Source: Diacronema lutheri (taxonomy: Eukaryota; Haptophyta; Pavlovophyceae; Pavlovales; Pavlovaceae). Taken from it: 64,000 nt of DNA. A program made the position numbers and the translations under genes. How positions within the stretch are numbered: position 1 is the stretch's first letter; every line of letters begins with the position of its first letter. Positions 50,769-60,486 of this stretch are shown piece by piece. The notes below the pieces were generated by a model. That model was not told the origin of the DNA and searched no databases. It was given only the letters and a program-made list of their open reading frames with translations. The DNA is taken from contig JAGTXO010000004.1 in the NCBI GenBank assembly GCA_019448385.1, positions 1,488,001 to 1,552,000 on the forward strand, written 5' to 3'.

Positions 50769-53545
50769 ATGTTGAAGGGGTGGTTGCTCGAGCTGCCGGC
50801 CATGCTCGGCCTGCCGGCCGACGCGCTGCCTATGCTCCTGGCGTGCGGCGCAGTGATCATCACGCTGTTTGCGTGGGCATTGCGTGAGCCCAAGGTGCCG
50901 CCCAAGCCGAAGCAGTGCGGCGTGCTCGACGCGAAAGGGGTGCTCTGGCGCTCCGACTCGGTCGGCACGCTCGTGAGCGTGCCCGAGGATGGGATCACGC
51001 ACGTGTGGGCGTGCATCGAGCGCACAGCCCAGCGCTTCCCGCACAAGCGCGGCATCGGCCAGCGCCCGCTGCTCAAGCGCGAGATCGTGCCCGACCCGGC
51101 GAACCCGTCGAAGCACTTTGAGAAGCTCTCCTTCGGCGAGTACGAGTGGCTCACCTTTAAGGAGTACCGCGACCGCGCCTGCGACTTTGCCGCGGGGATG
51201 GTGGCTTTCACCGGCCTGCCGAGCAAGGCCAACCTCGTCGTGTACGGCGAGACGCAGCGCGACTGGATGGTCGCGGCGCTCGGCGCGTTCCGGCAGGGCA
51301 TCGCAGTCGTCACCATCTACGCGACGCTCGGCGAGGACGGCGTCGTGCACGGGATCACGCAGACCAAGGCGAGCGCGGTGGTGGCAGACTCGAAGCTCCT
51401 GCCCGTCCTCCTCGCGTGCGCTCCGCGGTGCAAGACGCTCAAGCACGTGATCACGCTCTCGCCGTCGATCGACCCCAAGGACCGCGCGCAGCTCGAGGCG
51501 CTTGGCGTGGCCGTCCGTTCGATGGAGGAGCTGATCAAGGATGGGCGAGCGCAGGCGCGCGCGCCGGCGCCGGTCGCGCCCAGCGATCCCGCGGTCATCA
51601 TGTACACGTCGGGCACGACGGGCATGCCCAAGGGCGTGGTGATCACGCACGCGAATTTCATCGCGGCGGTGTCTGGCATGCAGCAGGCGCTCTTCAGCTT
51701 CACGCGGCCGGACGATGTCTTCCTCGCCTACCTGCCGCTCGCGCACATCATGGAGATGGCCGCGGAGGTCACGCAGATGTACTTTGGCACCGCCATCGGC
51801 TACGGCTCGCCGCACACGCTCACGTCTACGGGCGTCAAGCTGGCGGCCGGGCAGGTGGGCGACGCGCCGCTCCTCCGGCCGACGGTGATGGTCTTCGCGC
51901 CGGCGGTGCTTGACAAGGTGTTCCAGGGCGTCAAGCTCAAGGTGAGCCACGCCTCGCCTTTCGCGCAAAAGCTCTTTGGCTGGGCGCTCGCCGCAGGCAT
52001 CGCAAACTACGAGCGCGGCGGGATTGGCGCCGGCGCGCTGTACAACGCGCTCGTCTTCAAGAAGATCCAGATGCTTCTCGGAGGGCGCGTGCGCGCGATG
52101 ATCACCGGCTCGGCACCGCTCTCGCCCGACGTGCAAAAGTTTGTGCAGACCGTCTTCAGCTGCCCCGTCCGCCAGGGCTACGGGTTGACCGAGACATGTG
52201 CCGCCTCCGTCCTTGCATTCCTCGGCGACAACGCCTCGTCGACCGTCGGCGCGCCGTCCGCCGCGGCGTGCATTCGGCTGCGCGACTGGGCCGAGGGCGG
52301 GTACACCTTTGCGGACAAGGACAAGCCGGACGTGCAGATGCCGCGCGGCGAGGTGCTCATAGGCGGGCCCATGGTCACCGCCGGCTACCTCATCGACCCG
52401 GAGGCGCCTGACGCGGAGGTTGCCGCCAAGAACGAGACGGAGTACGCCGCCAATGCGCGCGGCGCGCACAGCGCGCGCAGAGCGGAGCAGCGGCAGCGCG
52501 CGCGCGCGCAATTGGACACATGTCAGTCGGTCTGTCCGGTGCCCTGTGCGGTCTGTCCGGTGCCCTGTGCGGTCTGTCCGGTGCCCTGTGCGCTGCCGTG
52601 CCCGACACGCCTCTGACGCGCAAACCTTCCCCCCCTCCCCCCTCCCCCCCCCCCCCCCCTCGCTACCGTGCCATGCGCGCGCAGGTACATCACCATCGAC
52701 GGCGTGCGCTACTTCTGCTCGGGCGACGTGGGCCAGATCACCGCCGACGGCAACTTGCAGATCATCGACCGGAAGAAGGATCTCGTCAAGCTGCAGCAGG
52801 GCGAGTACATCGCCCTCTCCAAGGTGGAGAACGCGCTCAAGAACTCGCCCTACGTGGAGGTGCCCATGGTCTACGCGCTCTCGAGCAAGGACTGCTGCAT
52901 CGCGCTCGTCTGCCCGATGCACGCCGCGCTCAAGTCCTTCGCGCAGCAGAAAGGGCTGCCCACCGACGACATGGGTGCCCTTTGCGCGCATCCGGAGGCC
53001 ATCAAGGCGCGCGCCGCGCCGCACCGGCGGCCGCCCCGCCTCCGATGGGCCGCCGCCCTCTGGCGCGTCGGCTGGCGCGTCGGCTGGCATTCGCGCCATA
53101 TCGCGCACGCCTGTCTGCCGAATGGCGAGGCGGCGGGAGGCCCACCCCCCTCTTCCCCCCCCCCCCCCCCCCCCCCCTGCATGCGCCGCGCAGGAGGTGA
53201 GCAAGTCGTGCTTGGGCGCGTGCAAGGCAGCCAAGCTTGTCGGCTTTGAGATCCCAAAGAAGATTGGGCTTGTCGCCGATACGTGGACGCCGGAGAACGG
53301 GATGCTCACCGCCGCGATGAAGCTGAAGCGAAACGAGGTGGCGCACGCGCGCGGCGGCTTGGGCGCGCGCCGGCTCGCGCGCCGACGACGCGCGTGCGCC
53401 CCCCCCCCCCTCCCTCTCCCCCCCCCCCCCCCCCCCCCCCCCCTCCCGCCCCCACATCGTGTCTTCGCCGATGCGCCCGCTTCTGTGCGCGCGGCTGCAG
53501 ATTGTCGCGCGGCACAAGTCGGAACTGGCCGAGCTTTACAAGTGA
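50769..53545 (+). CDS. Long-chain acyl-CoA synthetase with N-terminal membrane anchor
   Basis: Exons 50769-52441, 52685-53006, 53194-53337 and 53501-53545 give 727 residues. An N-terminal hydrophobic helix (PMLLACGAVIITLFAWAL) suggests ER or outer-membrane anchoring. Motifs: FGEYEWLTFKEYRDRACDFA, VIMYTSGTTGMPKGVVITH, LAYLPLAHIMEM, RAMITGSAPLSPDVQKF, GYGLTETCA, FCSGDVGQI and IIDRKKDLVKLQQGEYIALS. The last exon codes only 14 residues (IVARHKSELAELYK). Intron 2 uses a GC donor (AAG|GCGCGC). Introns 1-3 each have long C tracts. It belongs to a different subgroup from the neighbour at 44964 and lacks PTS1. Confidence 0.92.
52530..52592. repeat. 21-bp unit repeated three times in an intron
   Basis: GTCTGTCCGGTGCCCTGTGC plus one base is repeated three times without change inside intron 1 of the anchored acyl-CoA synthetase. 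Confidence 0.9.
53155..53177. repeat. 23-bp C run before an acceptor
   Basis: A pure C tract in intron 2 of the anchored acyl-CoA synthetase, 14 nt before the CAG acceptor at 53191-53193. Confidence 0.9.
53418..53443. repeat. 26-bp C run in the last intron
   Basis: A pure C tract in intron 3 of the anchored acyl-CoA synthetase, preceded by further CT-rich sequence from 53401. Confidence 0.9.
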
Positions 53546-53555
53546 GCTCGGCTGA

Positions 53556-53619
53556 CGCGACGGATGAACGGCGGACGCGCGACGCTTAAGCGTCGCGCGT
53601 CCGCCGTTCATCCGTCGCG
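53556..53619. repeat. Perfect 64-bp palindrome
   Basis: Two 32-base arms (53556-53587 and 53588-53619) are exact reverse complements with no loop, centred on CTTAAG. It begins 10 bp after the stop of the acyl-CoA synthetase gene. In RNA it would fold to a 30-bp-class hairpin. It might be a 3'-end or stability element, or a fold-back repeat. Confidence 0.9.
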
Positions 53620-53896
53620 GTGCCATCGGCTGACGACGCAGCGAGAGCATCGCGCGTGGACGCGGGACGGGCTTTGTGTGCCAAGCGCGACCCGTTGTGA
53701 CAGCGCCGCTCATTCTAGGTCGCCACTCGCCACTGCCGCCCGTCGGCCTGACCTGTCAGTTTGGCGGTTACGGTTGTCCGGCGCAGGTCGAATTTTCGGT
53801 AAAGTTGAAGGAGGAGGAAAAAGGGTGGCCAGGGCCAGGCCAAAGAGCGCCCTCGCGCCGGTTGCTCCCTCCCGACGTGGCGGGGGGGAGCGTTAG

Positions 53897-56800
53897 ATGA
53901 GCGAGGGCCCGGACGAGCAGGCCGGGACCCGCTGCGGCTGCGTGCCTCTCGCGCGCGGCCGCGGACGCGCGAAGATGAGCAAGCGCGCAGGCAGCACGCT
54001 TGCAACGGGCGGCGGCCCGGGGGACGGAGCCGTGAGCGGCGCGTCCATTGGCGACGGCAGCGAGGCGAAAGCGGGCGCGAGCGGCGCGCGCGGCCGAGGC
54101 AAGGCGAATTCGCGCGGGTCGCGCGGGTCGCCGACCACAGGCGGCACACGCGCCGGCACGGTCGGCGCGGCGGCCGCGAGCCTTGGTGAGATTTCGCTCG
54201 AGGACAAGGCCGACGGCGGGCGAGACGGCGATCGGAGCTACGCGCCCGTCTACTCGCCTCGCGCCGCGACCGCCGTGCCACCGCCGTCATCGAGCGGCAC
54301 GGGCTCGGGTACGCCGCGCTACAGGCCGGCTGGCGCCGGCGCGGACGCTCACGCCGCCACGTCTGTGCCCGCAGAGTGGCGGCCAAGCTACGAGCAAGCG
54401 CGCCGTGCGATCGTCACCGAGTCCGTGCGCGCGACCGTCGAGTGGCTGCTCAAGCGACGTTACGAGGTGCGCGCGCTGCTGTGCGCGCGGCCTGGGCACG
54501 GCGCGCGCGCGCGCGCAGCCGCCGCCAAAGCGGGTGCGGGGCGAGGGCGGCCGTGCGTGCGCGGCGTCGAGCGTCGAGCGCACGGCGGGAAAAGGCAGCG
54601 GCAGTGCGCAGGGCTGCGTGCAGAGGCGCGAGCGGCAGCGCGCTGGGCCGCCGGCTGCGCAGCCCTGCGCTGCGCGCGTGTGCGACACGCCGCCCTCCAC
54701 CCGCGCAGCGCACAGCACAGCCATGATGGCTGCCCCCCCCCCTTCCCCCTTTTCCCTTTTCCCCCCCTTTCCCTTCCCCCCCTTTTCCCCCCTTTCCCCC
54801 CTTTCCTCTCTGGGCTTTGCAGGTGAGTCACGCCGAGCGTTTCGCCGAGGTGCGCGCTGCGGTTGAGCGGCGCATCTCCGACGCGGACACGGCGCTCCGC
54901 CCGGCCGAGGCAACCTCGACGCGAGACGCTGCGCGCTGGGTCGCGACGGTGCGCGCGCTGAAGGAGAACATTCCGCGAACGCAGCACGTGGCCGCCCTCG
55001 CCGAGGAGTGTGAGGCCGTGCTCGTCAAGGCAATGGGCGAGGTACGCGCTACGCGTGACGGCGCACGCGCGCAGATATGCGCAGCGGAGAGGGGGAGAGG
55101 GGGGGGAGGGGGAGGGGAAGGGAGAGGGGCAGGGGGGGGGGGGGGGGGAGGGGGAGGGAGAAGGGGGGAGGGAGGGAGAGGCGTCGCTGCCCGCGTCGCA
55201 GCGCGCGCTCCCGCCCCGTGTTGCGACTCCCGCCCCGCATGTTGCGACTCCCCCCCTCTCCCCCTCCTCCCCCCCCCCCCCCCCCCCCGATCCCATCTTT
55301 CCACCCCTTTCCACCCCTTTCCACCCGCGATCTTGCGCCCTGCGCGAGATCGCTTTGCCGTCAGATGGCCCGTGCCGCCTGCCTCGCCCGCCCAGCTGCC
55401 GCCCGCCCGCTGCACGCCGCCCGCCGTCCAACGCGCGCCGTGCGTTGCAGGTGGTCGAGCCCAACCTCAAGGCGCTCACGGACCACCTGTGCCAGATTGC
55501 GCACGAGCAGGTGGCGCAGGCAGCCGAGGCGCTGCGCGCGGAGCCGCCGCCGCCCGGCGCGGCCTTCGACGCGGCTGTGCACGGCAAGGCGACCGCCGTC
55601 CACCACGTGATGTCCGTCGCGCTCGACGACGTGCAGCAGCAGTTTGTGGGCGGCGTCGCCGACGTGTGCGCGGTGCAACTCGAGAAACGGTTGGACGACG
55701 ACCAGCTCGCGGCCGCGGCGCTCGTGTCAGGTGGCGTCCAAGTGCGGAGGCGCGCTATCGAGGCGCCGTGGCGCTTGTCCGCGCTGATCCACGCACTGCA
55801 GGTTGGGGCGCACCACCGCCGCCGCGCAGCACCGCCGCCGCGCGCCCGCCACCGCCGGCACGCTCGGCGCACGCTCTCGCAGCCGCGCGCATCGGCGCCG
55901 CCCGCGCCGCTCGACCGGGCGGCAGCCTGCCGTTGGCCCACGCGTCGTCCACTGCGGTCGTGCGCTCCACCCGCCGCGCAGGCTGCCGCCAAGCCGCCGC
56001 AGACCTCCGGCGTCGGCGCGCTCGCGCGCGGCGCGAGCGGCCTGTTGAACGCGCTCATGGCCGGCGGCAGCGGTTCGGGCGGCTCGGACGGCATGGGCGC
56101 GTCCGCGAGCGGGGCCTCGGACAGCGCGGGCGGCTCGCCGTACCGACCGCCCTCGCTGCTCGATGCGCGGTGCGTGCTGTGCCCTCTTGTGCCCCGCCCT
56201 GCGCTGTGCCCTCTTGTGCCCCGCCCTGCGCTGTGCCCTGCCATCTACGCGCGCGCGCTGCGCCGCGCAGCGCGCCGGCTGTCTGCCGCGCGGCAGCCCG
56301 ACTCCATCCCTCTCCATCCCCTCTACGCACGTGCCCTACGCCTTTCGCGCTCAGCCGCGCCTCTCTCCGTGCCCGACTCCATCCCTCTCCATCCCTCTCC
56401 ATCCCCTCTACGCACGTGCCCTACGCCTTTCGCGCTCAGCCGCGCCTCTCTCCGTGCCCGGCGCGCGCGTGACCCGCGGCGTGACACGCGTGCCCCCGCC
56501 CGCGCAGGCCGGGCGCGCACGCGAGCGTGCTGCTGCAGCTGCTGCACGACGAGCCGCTCGGCTGGCTGCGCGAGATCGTCCTCGCGCTCGACGACCCGAC
56601 GGAGGCGTTGCCCATGCGCCCCGCAGGCCTCGGGTGCGGCGCGTCTCCGCGCCGCCTCGCGCCGGCGCGCGCCGCGCGTGGCCGCTTGCGCCGCGCCGCG
56701 CGGCGGCTGAGTCGCGCCGTGCCTCGCCGCGCCGCGCCGCGCCGCGCGCTCGTCCCCCGGCCTCGCAGCGCCTTTGTCCTCACGTTCATCGCCACGTACC

Positions 56801-57435
56801 TCGACCCACACATTGACGGCGAGAAGCCGCCGCTCTCGCCCGCACAGCTGCGCGGGCTGGGCAGGGAGGGCGGGCTGATGGCGCGCCTCAGGGCCGCGTG
56901 GGACAACGGCGCGGGCGCGCTCGCCGCGGCGTCGGCGGCGGAGCAGGCGGCGAGCGCCAACTCGACGGCGGGCTCCGCGTCGGCCGCGACGCCGCGCGGC
57001 GCGCCGCCCTCGCCGCGCGGCGCGCCGGCGGCGCGCACAGGCGGCATGGCGGCGGAGCCCTTTGAGTGCGACGAGGCCCTTGTGATTGGCGCGTACATTC
57101 GACATGCCATCCACAAGATGAATATGACGCTCGGCTTTGGGCCGCACGTGCCCGGCGTGGGCAGGCAGCCGATCTCGACGATGGCGCAGCAGCGGCACGT
57201 GAAGATCCTTGCCGTTGCCATTCTTGAGGCGGTGCAGCGCGACTTCAACAACGGCGACATGGTGCGGCTGGGTGAGCTGGCGCTCACGACGGACTTGCTC
57301 GAGGGCCTGATTGCAGAGCACCTCGGCATCGTCTTTGGCGCGCACGCCGACTTGAACGCCGCCCTCGCCATCGCCAACAAGGCGGGCGAGGACGCGCGCA
57401 AGGTCGAGCGCATGCGAATCTGGGGCTACGCGTGA
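53897..57435 (+). CDS. Unknown protein, six exons, largely helical
   Basis: Exons 53897-54466, 54823-55041, 55451-55801, 55982-56169, 56508-56633 and 56769-57435 give 706 residues. The first 150 are disordered. Then helical segments: EQARRAIVTESVRATVEWLL, SHAERFAEVRAAVERRISDA, AALAEECEAVLVKAMGEVVE with PNLKALTDHLCQIAHEQ, VMSVALDDVQQQFVGGVADV, and HASVLLQLLHDEPLGWLREI. The end is FVLTFIATYLDPHIDG, then RHVKILAVAILEAVQRDFNN and LGELALTTDLLEGLIAEHLG. I do not recognise the family; a tethering-complex or cytoskeletal subunit is possible. Junctions were set by phase continuity of these helices. Exon 3's tail and exon 4 are the least certain. The introns are rich in simple repeats. Confidence 0.62.
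56297..56462. repeat. Tandem duplication of about 75-90 bp in an intron
   Basis: A block from GACTCCATCCCTCTCCATCC through CTACGCACGTGCCC and CTCAGCCGCGCCTCTCTCC occurs twice in succession. The second copy has an extra CTCCATCC. A 27-bp duplication (GCTGTGCCCTCTTGTGCCCC ...) lies just before it at about 56177-56230. Confidence 0.8.
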
Positions 57436-57909
57436 GCGCGAGCCGGCGACGGAGCGCAGGGCTTGGCTCGGCGGCGACGTGGCGCGTGGATGAACAGCAC
57501 ACGAGCGGCGAGCTCACACGCGCGTGAGTGGGTGGGCGCGCCACCGTGCGCTGCATTTGTGACACCCGTGCCGCGCGCGCGGAGAGGCCGCGGCTCCCGT
57601 GACGGCAGGCGCGCGTGCGCCGGCGGCGCCGCACGGAGCCGTCGCGCGAGCACGAGCAGTGGCGCTCGCTTTGCCGTTTTCGAGTGCGGGCGGGCGTGTT
57701 GTGTAGACCCCTTCATTGTTTGGCACTCGGTGAAGGTGTGCTCAGTCTGTCTGCCCAGCCACTACGCACGCTGCGCACGGCGAGGCAACACGCCCCAAAA
57801 GGTGCTCCACTATATTGCGCCAGCCTCGAACAAGAGCCCGCGCGGCGGGCGCGAAGCGCGGATTGCGCACGGCGCGTGCACGGCTGTGCCGCCGCGGGCG
57901 CGGTGCGGA
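57436..57909. other. Intergenic between convergent genes
   Basis: 3' ends of two genes face each other. Short open frames on both strands show no recognisable features. Confidence 0.5.
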
Positions 57910-59405
57910 TCAGAATGCCGGCGATGACATGATGTGGTCAAAGAGATTCTCAGCGCCAACGTCGGCGCCGGGCTCGGCGGAGGCGAACAGCGGGCCGCGG
58001 CGGCACGCGGCGCCAAAGCTTGCAGTGGTCTGCACAGCGCCGCGCCGCGCGCTCGCGCCGTCGACGTCGACGACCGGTGCCGACCAGCCGCCGCGCATGG
58101 CGCGCGAGTGCGCGCCGTCCGGCTTGGACAGGCTGAGCTCGGTGAGCGCCGGCACGATCTGCGCGCAGCCGGTGCCCTGCTCGCGCACGGGCTCGCCGGC
58201 AAGCGCCGCTCCGTAGCCGCGCGACGCGTCCGTTCGGCAAAAGTCGCGATCGGGCGAGTAGATGCCGGCGGCGCCGGCCGCGCCGGCACCTTTCGCGGGC
58301 GCGCGCGGCGAGAGCGGCGCGTCGCGCTCCGCATCAGGCGTACCGAGGCAGCGTGGCAGATCGATGACAGCCGTGTGACCAACGAGCGGAACGGGCTCGG
58401 CGAGTGTCATCTCGTCGCCCGCGGCGGAATCGCCCTCGTGCGTGACGCTGTCAAGCTCGCCGTCGCTCTCGTCGCTGCCAAAGAGGTCAAAGATGTCGAT
58501 GGGCGGCGGGGGCTCCTCGAGGCGCTGCACCTTCAGCTTGTGCTTCTCCAGCTCGACCTCGAGATCGCGCGCGCGAGCTTTGGTGCGCGTGAGCTCCTCG
58601 TCCTGCCTCTCGATGCGCGCTTGTTGCGCGCCGATCTGCACTTTGACCGCGCGCAGCTCGAGCCGGAACTCGACGACCGCGGCGGCATCGGCATGGGCGT
58701 CCGCGGCGCGCTTGTGCTTGTCGGCGCGCTCGGCTTCGGCCGCGCACTCCAGATCGAGCTGTCGCCTGGACAAGTTGTCGGCTGCGCGCGCGGTGGGCGC
58801 GACGCGACGAGGAGGGAGGATGGAGGGGGTGTGTGCGACGCGGCCGGGGCGCCGACGATGAGGTGCGTGAGGGCGCGCCGCATTCGCGCCGGCGCGCACG
58901 CGCGCAGCCGCCTGCAGCGGTGCGCAGAGCACTGCCATCCTGCGCGCATACTTTGCGCACGGAGGCGCGCGACCTCTTCCGTGACAGCCTTGACGCTGCG
59001 CGCGACTTCGGTCGCCGGCATTGTCGTCTGCGGCGATGGCGAGAGCGACACGTGCATCGGACGGTGCGCGTGCGTTGCAGACGTCGAAGCGAGGGCGAGG
59101 CCATTGGCCTTGGTCGGGAGAGCAAGCTCGGTGGAGTGCCTATTGAAGGCGTGCGGGCTGCTGCCGGCGCGCGCCTCGGCCGCTCCTGCCCCCCAACTTG
59201 GCGCAAGGCCGCCAGCGTGGTTGCCGGAGCGCGGCGAGGGCGGCGGCATCGCGCCCCGCGCCGCCGGGACGCCGACCGGGCTGGGCGCGCGCAAAGGCGC
59301 GGGCGAATGTGCGTGTGGATCGCCTGAGCCCAGCGAGGTCGTCTTCACGTACTTGAGGCATTGCGCATACGCCGAGCCGGTGCCGAACGAGCTCGTGCGG
59401 AACAT
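57910..59405 (-). CDS. Coiled-coil protein, 441 residues
   Basis: Exons 59405-58952 and 58781-57910 (CAAA|GTATGC ... CGCAG|CC) join a coiled coil in phase: TEEVARLRAQ continues into TDNLSRRQLDLECAAEAERA. The head (MFRTSSFGTGSAYAQCLKYV, KTTSLGSGD) is Ser/Gly/Pro-rich and polar. The coiled coil spans about residues 135-230 (LRAVKVQIGAQQARIERQDE, LEVELEKHKLKVQRLEE). An acidic IDIFDLFGSDESDGELDS follows, then a disordered tail with short hydrophobic clusters (ENLFDHIMSSPAF at the end). Family unknown. The frame is open upstream of ATG 59405, so a longer start is possible. Confidence 0.55.
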
Positions 59406-59755
59406 GTCGCGCGTGCTCTGATCAAGAATCAACGCGTTTTGGCGCCCAAATCCAGGGGCTTTTGAAATCACCAGTCCGTCAGTGTGACAGCACGGGCGCC
59501 CCGAGTGCAGCGCGGGCCGTTCGGAAGGGCGTCTTTGTGAGGGAGCTCTTCGCTTTTGGCGAACGCGGGAGCACGACGCGCAGCGGTGGCAGCGGTGGCG
59601 GCGGTGGTAGTTGACGCGGCCCCTGTCGCGGCCGCGAGCGCGCCCGCGCGTCCTTGCGATGCGCCTCACCACGCCGCGTCGCGTTTGAAAAAAAAAAATA
59701 GTAAAATTAATACGAAATTGTAACCAATCAAAAAGTGACCATCAAAAGGAGCACC
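59406..59755 (+). promoter_or_regulatory. Divergent promoter region with AT-rich stretch and CCAAT box
   Basis: The 350-bp gap between divergent starts 59405 and 59756 contains the most A/T-rich stretch of the window (59686-59745, with an 11-A run). A CCAAT word lies at 59724-59728, 27 bp upstream of the plus-strand ATG. The proximity suggests a core promoter with a very short 5' UTR. Confidence 0.45.
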
Positions 59756-60376
59756 ATGATCGGCCCCACGATCGTCGGACGGCTCGTCGTAGCCCTGTGC
59801 TGCGCTGCCCCATTGGCGCGCTCGTATCGGCTGCCGCAGCTGGCGCCGCGCTCTGCTGCGGCCGCTCGCGCCCGCCCAGTCGCCTACATGTACGACCCGA
59901 ACAACCCGCCGCAGCCGCCGGACCTCGAGCTCACGTTTGAGGCGCAAGTGTTCGGCGCCGACGACACGGGCTACGGGCCTGCGGGCACGCTGCTGCGGCA
60001 GGGCCCGACCGCGCTGATCAACCGGATTACGAAGCCCGTCGACTACGAACTCGGCATCCTCAAGTTCATGGCGGAGCGGCGCGTCACGCGGCGCGAGGCG
60101 CAGGGCAACCTGGACGCCGTCCTGTCCGACCCAAACTCGTGGCTGTTCAACGAGCTGCAGAAGAAGAAGGATCGAAACTTCAAGGTGCCGGACTATACCA
60201 TGGTCAACATCAACCCCAAGTCGCTCGCGCTCACCGCAATCTGGGGTCTCGCCATCGTCGCGCTCGTGCTGCGAGTCCTTCTCGTCGGCGGGCCGGAGTG
60301 GGCACAGGCGCACCCGGACTGGACGGGGAACGGCGCTCGCCTTTTGGGCAGAATCCTGGACGGCTCGGCGTTCTGA
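59756..60376 (+). CDS. Plastid-type leader plus single-span membrane protein
   Basis: 206 residues from ATG 59756. A signal peptide (VGRLVVALCCAAPLARS) is followed by a basic, acid-free stretch (YRLPQLAPRSAAAARARP), a typical bipartite plastid leader. The mature part starts near YMYDPNNPPQPPDLELTFEA. It contains LINRITKPVDYELGILKFMA and RREAQGNLDAVLSDPNSWLF with NELQKKKD. It ends in one membrane helix (LALTAIWGLAIVALVLRVLL) and a Trp-containing tail. No name is assigned; a thylakoid or envelope protein is likely from targeting and topology. Confidence 0.7.
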   Translation: MIGPTIVGRLVVALCCAAPLARSYRLPQLAPRSAAAARARPVAYMYDPNNPPQPPDLELTFEAQVFGADDTGYGPAGTLLRQGPTALINRITKPVDYELGILKFMAERRVTRREAQGNLDAVLSDPNSWLFNELQKKKDRNFKVPDYTMVNINPKSLALTAIWGLAIVALVLRVLLVGGPEWAQAHPDWTGNGARLLGRILDGSAF

Positions 60377-60486
60377 AAGCGCCGCGCATTCGATGTCATG
60401 CATGCATGCGTTGCCTCTCTCCCTGCCGCCTGAAAACGAGCACATCATGGTCTGAATCTGACAGACCAAGTCCGCATTCCTTCTCG

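Noticed and set aside
50685-53309. 874-codon minus-strand open frame opposite the acyl-CoA synthetase
   Set aside because: Antisense shadow of conserved exons; composition is His/Arg/Asp-rich with no domain, as expected from GC-rich antisense reading.
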